Positions 8,179 to 17,650 of a stretch of 64,000 nt of DNA are shown here, piece by piece. The DNA lies in contig NZ_CBCPJJ010000022.1 of NCBI RefSeq assembly GCF_965118895.1, forward strand, positions 173,498 through 237,497. The letters run 5' to 3'. A model generated the notes under the pieces. The model had not been told where the DNA came from and did no database searches. It was given only the letters and a program-made list of their open reading frames with translations. Each line of letters opens with the position of its first letter. Within the stretch, counting starts at the first letter, position 1. The position numbers and the translations under genes were made by a program. The stretch is from Rahnella inusitata_A (GTDB taxonomy: Bacteria > Pseudomonadota > Gammaproteobacteria > Enterobacterales > Enterobacteriaceae).

Positions 8179-9162
8179 ATGAATAAAGAATTTACTTTTA
8201 CTCTTAAGAGCATTCGTTTCGACGAAAATTATAACCCCTCGGAAAGTACGCGTATTACAACCAACTTTGCCAATCTGGCAAGGGGTGAGAAGCGCCAGGA
8301 AAACTTGCGTAACACCCTGGTGATGATTGATAACCGCTTCAATTCCCTGGCACATTGGGATAATCCGAAGGGTGATCGTTATTCAGTCGAACTGGAAATC
8401 ATTACTGTTCAGTTGAATATTCACATTGAAGGAAAGGCCGATTCCTTCCCGGTGATTGAAATATTGAAAACCAATATTGTTGATAAGAAAACCAACGAAC
8501 GCTTTGACGGCATTGTGGGAAATAACTTTTCCTCTTATGTACGAGATTTTGATTTTAGCGTATTACTGCCAGAGCACAATAAAAAACAAACTGAATTTAG
8601 CCTGCCGGACAATTTTGGCGAATTCCACGGTAATATATTCAAATGCTTCCTAAACTCAGATGTTTATAAAGACAATTTCAATAAAACACCGGTCATTTGT
8701 CTGAGTGTTTCAAGTAAAAACACCTATTATCGTACGGGCAATGAACATCCGGTATTGGGTATTGAATATCAGCAGGATGAACTTTCCCTGACTGATGAGT
8801 ATTTCTCAAAAATGGGATTACGTGCCCGTTATTTCATGCCTGAAAATAGCGTCGCGCCTCTGGCTTTTTATTTTTCTGGCGACTTACTCAGTGATTACAC
8901 TAATCTTGAGCTGATAAGTACCATCAGCACGATGGAGACTTTCCAAAAGATTTACCGACCTGAGATTTATAATGCTAATTCAGCAGCAGGAAAAGAGTAT
9001 CAGCCAAGCCTGAATTTCCAGGATTATTCTTTAACGCGAATTGTTTATGATCGAGAGGAACGTAGCCAATTAGCTATTGAGCAGGGGAGGTTTACTGAGG
9101 AAAACTTCATCAAACCATACCAACGTGTTCTTGAACAGTGGACTGCTAATTCCGTTCTTTGA
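8179..9162 (+). CDS. mesX: DUF1852 protein MesX, partner of folate-independent methionine synthase
   Basis: 327-residue soluble protein of the DUF1852 family; no signal peptide and no recognised catalytic motif. The family is known from work on core methionine synthases: MesD in aerobic bacteria needs this DUF1852 partner and oxygen, and needs neither methyl-folate nor cobalamin. Its biochemical job, probably supplying the methyl group, is not established. Here it lies 26 bases upstream of mesD on the same strand, the expected operon. The coding sequence is more AT-rich than the preceding genes, and the upstream region holds a MetR box. Identification rests on sequence character plus the paired MetE-like gene. 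Confidence 0.85.
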   Translation: MNKEFTFTLKSIRFDENYNPSESTRITTNFANLARGEKRQENLRNTLVMIDNRFNSLAHWDNPKGDRYSVELEIITVQLNIHIEGKADSFPVIEILKTNIVDKKTNERFDGIVGNNFSSYVRDFDFSVLLPEHNKKQTEFSLPDNFGEFHGNIFKCFLNSDVYKDNFNKTPVICLSVSSKNTYYRTGNEHPVLGIEYQQDELSLTDEYFSKMGLRARYFMPENSVAPLAFYFSGDLLSDYTNLELISTISTMETFQKIYRPEIYNANSAAGKEYQPSLNFQDYSLTRIVYDREERSQLAIEQGRFTEENFIKPYQRVLEQWTANSVL

Positions 9163-9188
9163 TTAACAAAATTACAAGGTCATCCATA

Positions 9189-10220
9189 ATGAAAAAGTTA
9201 TTACCTACGTCGACGGCTGGCAGCTTACCTAAGCCTTCCTGGCTTGCGCAACCTGAAGTACTTTGGTCACCCTGGAAATTGCAAGATCAGGAATTAATTG
9301 ACGGCAAAAAAGATGCCCTGCGTTTGTGCCTGGAAGATCAACAACAAGCCGGTATTGATATTGTCAGTGATGGCGAGCAAACGCGTCAGCATTTTGTCAC
9401 TACGTTTATTGAGAATCTCAACGGCGTTGATTTCGAAAAACGTGAGACGGTTAAAATTCGTAATCGCTATGAAGCCAGTGTACCGACAGTCATTGGCCCG
9501 GTAAGTCGCCAAAAATCCGTTTTTGTTGAAGATGCCAAATTTTTACGCCAGCAAACCCGTCAACCTATTAAATGGGCTCTGCCAGGGCCGATGACGATGA
9601 TTGATACGCTGTATGATAATCATTATAAAAGCCGCGAAAAGCTGGCCTGGGAATTTGCTAAAATTCTCAACGAAGAAGCCAAAGAATTAGAGGCCGTGGG
9701 TGTCGATATTATCCAGTTTGATGAGCCCGCATTTAATGTTTTCTTCGATGAGGTGAATGATTGGGGGATTGCCACGTTAGAGAGAGCCATTGAAGGGCTT
9801 AAATGTGAAACTGCGGTACACATTTGCTACGGCTATGGCATCAAAGCCAATACAGATTGGAAAAAAACGCTCGGGACAGAGTGGAGACAATACGAAGAGA
9901 TTTTTCCAAAACTGCAAAAATCGAATATCGATATTATTTCACTGGAATGTCAAAACTCTCATGTTCCGATAGAGCTTCTGGAGCTTATTCGCGGGAAAAA
10001 GGTGATGGTGGGCGCCATTGACGTGGCGACTAATACCATCGAAACCCCAGAAGAAGTCGCGGCGACGCTTCGAAAAGCCCTGCAGTTTGTCGATGCCGAC
10101 AAGCTCTATCCTTGCACCAACTGCGGGATGATCCCATTACCTCGTTCAGTTGCAAGAGGCAAGCTTGATGCGTTAAGCGCAGGGGCAGAAATCGTGCGAA
10201 AAGAACTCCTGGCTAAATAA
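9189..10220 (+). CDS. mesD: Core (folate-independent) methionine synthase MesD
   Basis: 343-residue protein equal to the C-terminal catalytic half of cobalamin-independent MetE; the N-terminal folate-binding half is absent. Zinc ligands are visible: His211 and Cys213 (AVHICYGYG), Glu253 (DIISLECQNSH) and Cys309 (YPCTNCGM). Asp178/Glu179 in IQFDEPAF correspond to the homocysteine-binding region. A TTG-initiated frame from 9159 overlaps mesX, but the ATG at 9189 has AAGGT upstream and gives the expected MKKLLPTSTAGSLPKP start. It should methylate homocysteine to methionine in the cytosol together with MesX. A MetE-C-like protein of another role is the alternative, made unlikely by the DUF1852 neighbour. 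Confidence 0.88.
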   Translation: MKKLLPTSTAGSLPKPSWLAQPEVLWSPWKLQDQELIDGKKDALRLCLEDQQQAGIDIVSDGEQTRQHFVTTFIENLNGVDFEKRETVKIRNRYEASVPTVIGPVSRQKSVFVEDAKFLRQQTRQPIKWALPGPMTMIDTLYDNHYKSREKLAWEFAKILNEEAKELEAVGVDIIQFDEPAFNVFFDEVNDWGIATLERAIEGLKCETAVHICYGYGIKANTDWKKTLGTEWRQYEEIFPKLQKSNIDIISLECQNSHVPIELLELIRGKKVMVGAIDVATNTIETPEEVAATLRKALQFVDADKLYPCTNCGMIPLPRSVARGKLDALSAGAEIVRKELLAK

Positions 10221-10310
10221 CTTCGCCAAAAGCGTTCACTAAACGAGAGTTCTGTCCGGGTTGAGCGACCAGACCGGTCGCCAACTATCCCCGGTTGAGC
10301 GATGAAAGAT

Positions 10311-10405
10311 TTATAGAGATTCCATAATTTCCGCCAGCACATCCGCCGGTCTTTCTAGTAGCGCCAGATGCGTTCTGGCGTTCTTCAAACGTTTCACCTT
10401 AAAAA
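10311..10405 (-). pseudogene. C-terminal remnant of an alpha/beta hydrolase gene
   Basis: On the minus strand a 30-codon stretch reads VKRLKNARTHLALLERPADV, continuing LAEIMESL and a TAA stop; upstream the frame is closed by TGA. It resembles the extreme C-terminus of small alpha/beta hydrolases, where the catalytic His region is followed by a helix such as RPAEVAALI. No start or body of the gene remains between here and the EamA gene. The 55 bases to its left hold a direct repeat GGTTGAGCGA at 10259-10268 and 10293-10302. Confidence 0.45.
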
Positions 10406-10449
10406 TTCATGCGTCATTACGATGCGTTAATCGCTCTGCTCCTTCCGGC

Positions 10450-11379
10450 TCACCCGCGTCGCTTCGCCACCCACTGCTTCAACACGCTTTCGGCGCTGAC
10501 CGTCAAAATGCCGAGCATAATAAGCAGGGCACCGATAATGAAATTCACCTTCAGTGGTTCGTGCAGGAAAACAACACCGGCGATAATGCCGAACACCGGT
10601 GTCATAAATGACAGGATCCCCAGTCTTGAGGCGTGATATCGGCGCATCAGGCTAAACCAGGCAAGATAGCTGGCGAAGGTAACGACCACGCTCTGAAACA
10701 CCATGCTGGTGACCGACACCGGCGTGAGATGAAAGTGGGTCTGGCCAGTCAGCACCGCCAGCCCGCCGAGCAGCACGAAAGCGCCTGCCAGCTGATAGAA
10801 CAGTGTCATGGTCGCGCTGCCTGAGGAAAGTTTACTGCGGCGCACCACAAGAGTAGTCATACCCCAGAATGCTCCGGCAAGCAGCCCGAAGAAATCGCCG
10901 AGCAGCATGTTGCTGGCCTGCGGTGAATTCGTGGCGTGACTGCCAAACAGAAACGCTACAATCACGCCAATGAACGTTACGCCCACGCCTGACCATTGCA
11001 GCCCGCTCAGCCTTTCTTCCGGTACCAGAAAATGCAGCCCCAGTGCGGCAAAGATTGGCGCGGTATACAGGAATACGGCCATGTGCGCCGCCGTGGTGAA
11101 CCGCAGGCCTTCGGCGACAAACATAAACTCGATGGAAAACAGCAGGCCGACCAGCAAACCGGGGCCGATATTTTCGGCGCTGAAAGGAATTTTACGCTGG
11201 CGCACCAGCAACAAAATCAGTACCGCCAGTCCGGCGATGCCGGAGCGCAGCGCGACCTGCAATAACGGCGTGATGTCAGCGGCGGCACTTTTGATAGCCA
11301 CCTGCTGCACGCCCCAGATTACACACAACACCACCATTACACTGCTGGCGAAGCCGTCCAGCGGTTTACGCGCATCCAT
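10450..11379 (-). CDS. EamA/DMT-family membrane transporter
   Basis: 309-residue inner-membrane protein with ten predicted membrane helices in two EamA repeats (about residues 10-145 and 160-298). The second repeat shows the typical SLMRRYHASRLGILSFMTPV and VFLHEPLKVNFIIGALLIM segments. Family members export metabolites or amino acids. The gene lies on the minus strand downstream of the fused-permease operon with 64 bases between, and may be an independent unit. Ligand unknown. Confidence 0.88.
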   Translation of the reverse strand: MDARKPLDGFASSVMVVLCVIWGVQQVAIKSAAADITPLLQVALRSGIAGLAVLILLLVRQRKIPFSAENIGPGLLVGLLFSIEFMFVAEGLRFTTAAHMAVFLYTAPIFAALGLHFLVPEERLSGLQWSGVGVTFIGVIVAFLFGSHATNSPQASNMLLGDFFGLLAGAFWGMTTLVVRRSKLSSGSATMTLFYQLAGAFVLLGGLAVLTGQTHFHLTPVSVTSMVFQSVVVTFASYLAWFSLMRRYHASRLGILSFMTPVFGIIAGVVFLHEPLKVNFIIGALLIMLGILTVSAESVLKQWVAKRRG

Positions 11380-11443
11380 TTCCTGTCACCCGTTAAAAAA
11401 TCGAGCCGACAGCTTAGCGCGATTTAGCGATTCAGATAACGGT

Positions 11444-13228
11444 TCAATGTGCGGCGGCGGATTTTTTCCCTCTCAGGCTGCTCAGCGTGACCGCCATGAC
11501 CGATAACACGCCCAGCGCGACGGCAGGAGCCAAGACGCTCCATCCGGCGCGTTCGATATAGGGCATCCCTTCAGCCAGAACGCGCCCCCATTCCGGCACA
11601 GGCGGCGGTGCGCCCAGCCCCAGAAAGCCGAGTGATGCCAGCGCCAGAGCGATGCCCGGCAGGCGTAACATGGCGTGGCGCAGTAAGGGGCCGGAGAGGG
11701 CAGGCAGCACATAAAATACCGTGCGGCGTAACGTCCCCGTGCCCACCACCGGCAGCATTTTCATATAAGGACGCGCCTGAATTTCTGCCACCAGCGCGGC
11801 GGTATGCGCGGCGAGCGGGGCCCAGCTGACGGCCGTAACTGCGATAATCGCACCGGTCGCGGTCGGGCCGCTGACCGCAGCGACCACTAATCCGGCGATC
11901 ACCGGCGGTAGCGCGTTGGTCACTTCGATAGGACCGGTCATCGCCCGCGGGAAAGCACCGACGGCCATGCCAATAACCAGACACATTAACGATACGGCCA
12001 GCGCCTGTAAGCAGGTATTGAGCGTGCCGTGCGCGACGCGGGCAAGAAGGTCACGCCCCATCGCATCCGCCCCGAAAGGCAGCGCCAGCGACGGCGGCTG
12101 TAAACGCAGATACCCGGACGTCAGCGGGTCGCGCGGTAAACCGGCAATCACCATCGCCACCAGAATTGCCAGACACAGCAAAGGGATCCACGCCCGTTGT
12201 TTATGCGCTGGCGCGGCCTGCACCGGAACCGGCACAGCGCCGAGCGACAGCGCACGTCCAAGCAACAACCGTCGTGCGCCGCCTGCCAGCATGCCGGTGA
12301 CGGACGCCAGCAGCAGCAGGATCAACACGCCGGTCTGCAACGCCGGTAAGTCACCGGCTGCGGCTGCGCCGAGCGTAGCGCGACCAAGACCGGGGATGGC
12401 GAACACTTTTTCTACCGCGACAGCACCACCTGTCAGCGCCACCAGCACCAGACCGGTTAACGGCATCACGCCCGGCAGTGCGCGCATGATGACCGCCAGC
12501 GCCGTGTGGCGGCGTTTGATGCCGAGCACGCTCCACGTCGTCAGCCAGCTTTCGTTAAACGTGCCGGTCAGTGCATCGGAATAAATACGTCCGAGGTAGC
12601 CGCCCGCAGGCAAACCCAGCGCCAGCGAGGGCAGCACGGCGTAATGCCAGCCGAGCCAGCCGTAGGGTGGAAAAAGCGACAGCCAGACCGCACCGACGAT
12701 CAGCAACAGTGAAGCCAGTAAAAACTCTGGCAGCGCAGTCAGCAGCGCCGCCAGAAAACCCGCCGGACGCGGCGTACCGCCCTGCAATCCACGCTTAAGC
12801 GTTCCCGCACAGAGCAACAATGCAATGATCATCGCCACCAGCGCCGACGACGCCATCAGCGTCAGTGAAACTCCGGTTGCCCGTAACATGCCAGGCAACA
12901 CTGGCATTCCCGATACCCACGATATCCCGGCATCACCGCGTAACAGACCGCTGAGCCAGTGTACAAGCGCGTGCCACGGCCCCTGATCCAGCCCGAGCGA
13001 GAGGCGGATCGCGTTCAGTGTCTCCGCCGTTGCTTCCTGATCGCCGGAGCGGGCACGAAGCAAAGACAGCGCCGGATCGGTGCCGGAAAGCCATGGCAGC
13101 AGGCCGATCAGCACCACAATCGCGGCCAGCGTCAGCAGGCGGGAGAGCAGTGGCAACAACGTCTTCGGCTGGCTCTGACGAAAACGGCTGACCCCCGCGC
13201 AGGTGCGGCAATACAGGGACTCACTCAT
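11444..13228 (-). CDS. Fused ABC permease (DppB-like + DppC-like) of a metallophore-type importer
   Basis: 594 residues, about twice the usual permease length. The N-terminal half (about 1-330) is DppB-like, with the LSLGLDQGPWHALVHWLSGL insert and the GGAVAVEKVFAIPGLG signature. The C-terminal half (about 340-594) is DppC-like, with LPFGADAMGRDLLARV, an EAA-type loop and ALASLGFLGLGAPPPVPEWG. Normally two genes encode these. No frameshift or stop is seen at the joint, a natural linker around 335-350. Start ATG 13228 overlaps the SBP stop by one base. It is the last gene of the five-gene operon. Confidence 0.88.
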   Translation of the reverse strand: MSESLYCRTCAGVSRFRQSQPKTLLPLLSRLLTLAAIVVLIGLLPWLSGTDPALSLLRARSGDQEATAETLNAIRLSLGLDQGPWHALVHWLSGLLRGDAGISWVSGMPVLPGMLRATGVSLTLMASSALVAMIIALLLCAGTLKRGLQGGTPRPAGFLAALLTALPEFLLASLLLIVGAVWLSLFPPYGWLGWHYAVLPSLALGLPAGGYLGRIYSDALTGTFNESWLTTWSVLGIKRRHTALAVIMRALPGVMPLTGLVLVALTGGAVAVEKVFAIPGLGRATLGAAAAGDLPALQTGVLILLLLASVTGMLAGGARRLLLGRALSLGAVPVPVQAAPAHKQRAWIPLLCLAILVAMVIAGLPRDPLTSGYLRLQPPSLALPFGADAMGRDLLARVAHGTLNTCLQALAVSLMCLVIGMAVGAFPRAMTGPIEVTNALPPVIAGLVVAAVSGPTATGAIIAVTAVSWAPLAAHTAALVAEIQARPYMKMLPVVGTGTLRRTVFYVLPALSGPLLRHAMLRLPGIALALASLGFLGLGAPPPVPEWGRVLAEGMPYIERAGWSVLAPAVALGVLSVMAVTLSSLRGKKSAAAH

Positions 13229-14736
13229 CAGTCGGTCTCTTCCACGCGCTGTGTTGCGGCATTGATCAGCGTGCGTTCACGCGGATCACGCACGGCATCG
13301 CGCACATTAGCGGCTTCACCCTGAATGACGCGCTCGTGCAACATAGGAATGGCGGCATCGGTGGCGAGGATCAGGTTTTCAGCCTGCATAATGGCTTTGC
13401 GCCGTTCAACGCCGGCCGGAATGACCGACGCACGTTGCAGCGCCTGATCGATTTCCGGGCGGCAAAGCTGGGCGATGTTAAATGAGCCTTTACAGGAAAA
13501 ATCGCTGTACAAATACGCTACCGGATCGCCGGAATCGAGCACTGTGGCGCGGGACAGAATAAAGGCGTCGAATTTACCCGCCAGCGCATCGGTCTCGATT
13601 TGTGAATATTCGCGCACCACCTGTTTGACGTTAAAACCGGCGGCGGTCAGCTGCTGCGCCAGATACACCGCCACTTCCGGCAGTTCGGCACGGTCGCTGA
13701 AGGTCGCCAGCGTGATGGTTTCACCCGCCGGTTTACGCGCGGTCACCGGCGCGCTCACCGGTTGTCGCAGCTGCGCCGCCCAGGGTAACGCCGGGCCGAG
13801 CAATCCCTGCGCCACGTCGGCGCGTTTTTCGTAGATGTTATCCACCAGCTGCTGACGGTTTATCGCATCACGTACGGCGGCACGCAGCGACGGATCCTGC
13901 ATCACGCCAGACTTCGTATTCAGATACAGCGTATTGGTGCGTGGCATCGGCACTTCGTGGATTAAGCGTTGATCGAGCAACGGCGCCTGCGAAACCGGAA
14001 TGGCTTCGACAATATCCGCCGTGCCGGTACGCAGAGCTGCGCCACGGGCGGTACCGTCCGGCACAAAACTGACGTCGATGCCGCTGGCTTTGGCGCTTTC
14101 ACCCCAGTAGCCATCGAAACGTTCGAGGCGCGCGCTGCTGGTGCCGTTGACCTGCACCAGTTCGAACGGGCCGGAGCCGGTATGACGCGGATCTACCACG
14201 CCGCTGGCGCTGTAGGCTTTTTGTGATAACACCGCCAGCTGCGGGCTGGATAAACGCTGTGGCAGCAGCGGATCCGGCTGTGCCGTGGTGACGATCACCG
14301 CCCGTTCGCCGTCGGCAGCGGCGGTCAGTTGCACGCCATCCAGAATGCGAGGTTTGGGTGCCGCGTGCGCTGCAACGGTCAGCGCGTTCACGACAGTGGC
14401 CGCATCCAGCGCGGTGCCGTCGTGAAATTTAACATCAGGGCGCAGTTCGAACCGCCAACTGTTTTCACCGGTCTGCTGCCATTTTGTCGCCAGCGCCGGT
14501 TGCGCTTCACCGAGTTTATCGAGAACGACCAGCGTTTCTGCCGTACTCCAGCGCGAAAGTTTGAACGCATCATCGCTGAGCGGCGTCAGGCCTGATCGCG
14601 GCGGTTGTAACATCGCCAGACGCAGGCGCGCATCCCCGCTGTTTTTGGGGGTTTTATCGGCCTCGTTGAAGCAACCGGTCAGTAAAAGTGCAGCAGAAAG
14701 CAGCCCGGCCAGCGGGCTTATGCGTAACGGTGACAT
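13228..14736 (-). CDS. ABC transporter substrate-binding lipoprotein, family 5 (peptide/nickel/opine type)
   Basis: 502 residues. The start MSPLRISP gives a lipoprotein signal peptide with lipobox LLTGC (Cys22), so the protein is membrane-anchored in the periplasm. SBP family 5 features are seen: TKWQQTGENSWRFELRPDVK and FHDGTALDAATVVNAL near residues 85-120, then the TGSGPFELV and NTLYLNTKSGVMQDPSLR segments. A longer frame from 14802 adds only non-homologous residues. The operon partners (MFS protein, fused permease, two ATPases) and the Zur-like promoter box point to metal-opine or free-metal uptake (CntA-like) rather than peptides. Nickel or peptide uptake remains possible. Confidence 0.87.
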   Translation of the reverse strand: MSPLRISPLAGLLSAALLLTGCFNEADKTPKNSGDARLRLAMLQPPRSGLTPLSDDAFKLSRWSTAETLVVLDKLGEAQPALATKWQQTGENSWRFELRPDVKFHDGTALDAATVVNALTVAAHAAPKPRILDGVQLTAAADGERAVIVTTAQPDPLLPQRLSSPQLAVLSQKAYSASGVVDPRHTGSGPFELVQVNGTSSARLERFDGYWGESAKASGIDVSFVPDGTARGAALRTGTADIVEAIPVSQAPLLDQRLIHEVPMPRTNTLYLNTKSGVMQDPSLRAAVRDAINRQQLVDNIYEKRADVAQGLLGPALPWAAQLRQPVSAPVTARKPAGETITLATFSDRAELPEVAVYLAQQLTAAGFNVKQVVREYSQIETDALAGKFDAFILSRATVLDSGDPVAYLYSDFSCKGSFNIAQLCRPEIDQALQRASVIPAGVERRKAIMQAENLILATDAAIPMLHERVIQGEAANVRDAVRDPRERTLINAATQRVEETD

Positions 14737-14749
14737 CAGAAATTCCTTG

Positions 14750-15988
14750 TCAGATTGCGGGAGGAGGCAGCTGGCGGCAGATTCGCCACATCGCCAGTGC
14801 ACTTAAAAACGGGACGGCGGCCAGCGCCAGCCAGGGGATTACTGCGCCGGGCGACGGCACCAGCGCGTCATCAAGCAGGCCGCCGAGCAGGAAATTACCC
14901 GCCAGCACGGCAATCCCGCCCATAGAGGAGAGTGCACCGTAATGCGCGCCCAGATTATGTTGCCCGGCAAAGCGCGGTATGAGATCCATTCCCACCGGCA
15001 CAATCAGCATCTGGCCGACGGTCAGTAGCGTGATCAGCAGCACCGACGGCAGCAGGCGCAGCCAGCCTTCCGGCGGCACCGTCCACGCAAACAGCGCGAC
15101 AGCGGCGAAGGCTGAAGAGAGCATCAGAAACCCTGCAGGCAGGATGATTCGCGCACCAGTCCGGCGGGAGAAACGCGCCAGTGGCATTTGCAGTACGATC
15201 ACCAGAACTGACGCCAGCACAAACAGCGGCCCGAGATCCTGCTCGCTGCCGCCTGAACGGCGCAGTTCTACCGGCAACGCCAGATACAGCTGGTTGTAGC
15301 TGAACAGATAAGCACTGTAAGCCACGATAAAGGCCACAAAGCGCGGCTGACGGAAGGTCTGCCACCACGGGACAATTTTCAGCTCAGCAGCACGTTTCGG
15401 CGCTGCGGGCAGGGTGAAGAACAAGGCCACCAGCGCCACCAGGAACAGGCCGGAACCGGCCAGCGCCACCGGCTGAAAACCGTAGCCGGACAGCAGCGAT
15501 CCGAGCAGCGGCCCGAGCACTGCGCCCAGCTCTGCACACACGGCTGACAGCGCGAACCACTCGGCGCGGCTGCGCTTTCCCGCTTTCTCGCTGTGCGTCC
15601 CGGCCTGCGCCAGCAACGCCTCGATAGAGGGCGAAAACAATGCGCCGCCGATGCCGGTCAGACAGGCCCCGATAATCACCGGCGTCAGCGTGTCAGAAAG
15701 CCCGAGCAGCAGATACCCGGCGATACGCACCACGCAGCCGCACAGAATCACCTTCCGCGCACCGAAGCGATCGGACAACGCGCCGCCAACCAAAAACATC
15801 CCCTGCTGTGAAAAAGTACGCAGCCCGAGCACCAGCCCGATCGCCCAGCCTGAGAGCAGCATGTCATCGCGCAGGAAGATGGCGAGAAACGGCACGACCG
15901 CGTAAAAGCCAATGTTAAATACCAGATTACTGCCGAGCAGCAACGGCGGCCAGGGTGCGCCAGTGCGCGAAAAAGTGCGGGTAAACAT
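14750..15988 (-). CDS. MFS transporter, candidate metallophore exporter (CntE-like)
   Basis: 412-residue major facilitator protein with twelve predicted helices. The MFS signature between helices 2 and 3 is GGALSDRFGARKVILCG, and the start is MFTRTFSRTGAPWPP. Embedded within a family-5 ABC importer operon, between the SBP and the second ATPase, it mirrors the staphylopine/pseudopaline/yersinopine (Cnt) clusters, where an MFS protein exports the metallophore. No opine dehydrogenase or nicotianamine-synthase-like gene is in the window. Assignment as exporter is by context; sequence alone supports only a generic drug/metabolite MFS pump. Confidence 0.85.
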   Translation of the reverse strand: MFTRTFSRTGAPWPPLLLGSNLVFNIGFYAVVPFLAIFLRDDMLLSGWAIGLVLGLRTFSQQGMFLVGGALSDRFGARKVILCGCVVRIAGYLLLGLSDTLTPVIIGACLTGIGGALFSPSIEALLAQAGTHSEKAGKRSRAEWFALSAVCAELGAVLGPLLGSLLSGYGFQPVALAGSGLFLVALVALFFTLPAAPKRAAELKIVPWWQTFRQPRFVAFIVAYSAYLFSYNQLYLALPVELRRSGGSEQDLGPLFVLASVLVIVLQMPLARFSRRTGARIILPAGFLMLSSAFAAVALFAWTVPPEGWLRLLPSVLLITLLTVGQMLIVPVGMDLIPRFAGQHNLGAHYGALSSMGGIAVLAGNFLLGGLLDDALVPSPGAVIPWLALAAVPFLSALAMWRICRQLPPPAI

Positions 15989-15992
15989 CCGG

Positions 15993-16814
15993 TTATCCGT
16001 GAGCGGTCAAAGGTAAATGAGGGATCGCCTGCAACAGCTGGCGGGTATGCGGGTGGTGCGGTAAACGCAGAATATCTTGTGTTGCGCGGTCTTCGATAAT
16101 CTGGCCAGCGTGCATGACCAGCAGCCGCTCGCACAGCCCGGTGATCATCGAGATATCGTGCGTCACCATCAGCAACCCCATGCCGTTTTGCTGCGTCACC
16201 TGCTGCAACAGCTGCTTGATTTGCGCGCGCAGTGGCAGATCCAGCCCGCTGACCGGCTCATCGGCAATCAGAAATTCAGGGGAAATCGCCAGCGCACGGG
16301 CGATCGCTACGCGCTGCGCCTGGCCGCCGGACAATGCGCCCGCTTTGCGGTGCAGCAGCGTTTCACACAGCCCGACCTGCGTCAGAACTTCACGCACGCG
16401 CGACAATATTTCGCCGTGATAGCCGAGGCGTTTGAGCGGCTCCGCCAGGATCTGGCTGATGGTGTGATTCGGCGGCAGTGAACCGGCCGGATCCTGCGGA
16501 ATATATTGCACGCGGCGACGGTACCCGCGCAGCGAACGCGCGGAGCCGGGGCGAATTTGCACGCCGTCGCAGAACACCTCGCCGCTGTCCGGTGCGTCCA
16601 TCGCCAGCAGAATTTTGAGCAGTGACGATTTTCCACAGCCGGACGCCCCCACCAGTGCGATGCGTTCATGGCGACCAACACTGAGCGACAAACGCGAGAA
16701 CAGCATATTAGGCTCCACCGGTGCCCGCCAGAAAGCGCGTGGCAGTGAGAGATGGCGGCTGACGTTGTGAAGGTGCAGAAATGGTTCGGTAACCAGATGC
16801 AGGGAAGATGACAT
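15993..16814 (-). CDS. ABC transporter ATP-binding protein (DppF-like), metallophore-type operon
   Basis: 273 residues from the ATG at 16814, which overlaps the stop of the preceding ATPase (TGATG); an earlier start at 16832 is less likely. Walker A GASGCGKS, Q-loop IPQDPAGSLPPN, signature LSGGQAQR, Walker B FLIADEPVSGLD and H-loop THDISM are intact. The N-terminus is unusual, carrying about 25 extra residues (FWRAPVEPNMLFSRL) before the Walker A strand. It forms the ATPase pair with the next gene for the fused permease. Confidence 0.9.
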   Translation of the reverse strand: MSSSLHLVTEPFLHLHNVSRHLSLPRAFWRAPVEPNMLFSRLSLSVGRHERIALVGASGCGKSSLLKILLAMDAPDSGEVFCDGVQIRPGSARSLRGYRRRVQYIPQDPAGSLPPNHTISQILAEPLKRLGYHGEILSRVREVLTQVGLCETLLHRKAGALSGGQAQRVAIARALAISPEFLIADEPVSGLDLPLRAQIKQLLQQVTQQNGMGLLMVTHDISMITGLCERLLVMHAGQIIEDRATQDILRLPHHPHTRQLLQAIPHLPLTAHG

Positions 16815-17635
16815 CAGACCGCCACTGCGCAAAGAGATGAAATTTGCTGAGGCAGTGCGGCCTCTTTAGCCGCGTGAACCAGACGCTGAGTGTAAGGATG
16901 CTGCGGATGCGACAGTAACTGCGCCATGCTGGCGGATTCAACCAGCCGGCCATTTTCCATCACCAGCGCATGCTGGCAAAGCTGCGCAGCGACCGTGATG
17001 TCATGGGTGATAAACAGCAGTGCGCGAGCTTCACAGGCCTCGCGCATTACGTCGATGACTCTTTGCTGGGTCAGTACATCGAGTGCGGTAGTCGGCTCAT
17101 CAGCGACCAAAAGGGAAGAGGATGACTGCATTGCCAGCGCGATACATAAACGCTGGCGCTGGCCGCCGGAAAGCTCCGCCGGATAACGGGCCGCAAAGCG
17201 TGGAATATCGCCGAGCCCGACGGCCTCCAGCATGGCCGCGATTTCATCCTCGCAGGCAGCGGGCAGGGCGAGACGCAATTGTTTACCGAGCGTCATTAGC
17301 GGATTCAGTGCGGTGGAAGAATCCTGAAACACCGTCGCCACGCGGCCTGCATGAGGCCGCATAATCGGATGTTTCCCGCAGACTTCCACACCGTTGACAC
17401 GAATGCTGCCACTGAGGCGCACACCCGCTGGCGGCGTACCGGTGATGGTTTTGGCGGTCAGGGATTTGCCGCACCCGGAAGCGCCGAGCAGACAAACGCG
17501 CTCGCCCGCATGGATGCGAAAGCTGACGTCCGAGAGGCGCTTTTCACCGGCGATCCATAACGTCAGCCCCTCTACCGCCAGAACCGGTGGGCACTTTTTC
17601 GCCTTTTCTGCTGTCATTCCCTTCAACCCGCTCAT
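16814..17635 (-). CDS. ABC transporter ATP-binding protein (DppD-like), first gene of the metallophore-type operon
   Basis: About 273 residues. Walker A GASGCGKS, Q-loop VFQDSSTALNP, signature LSGGQRQRL, Walker B LLVADEPTTALD and H-loop THDITV are present. Candidate Met starts lie at 17650, 17635 and 17617. The promoter-like TTGCAT-18-TATGTT and the Zur-like box end just before 17650, so 17635 or 17617 is more plausible than the far upstream start at 17734. It is the first gene of an operon in which every junction overlaps or is under 14 bases. Confidence 0.88.
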   Translation of the reverse strand: MSGLKGMTAEKAKKCPPVLAVEGLTLWIAGEKRLSDVSFRIHAGERVCLLGASGCGKSLTAKTITGTPPAGVRLSGSIRVNGVEVCGKHPIMRPHAGRVATVFQDSSTALNPLMTLGKQLRLALPAACEDEIAAMLEAVGLGDIPRFAARYPAELSGGQRQRLCIALAMQSSSSLLVADEPTTALDVLTQQRVIDVMREACEARALLFITHDITVAAQLCQHALVMENGRLVESASMAQLLSHPQHPYTQRLVHAAKEAALPQQISSLCAVAV

Positions 17636-17650
17636 CGCCTTTGAATACAT

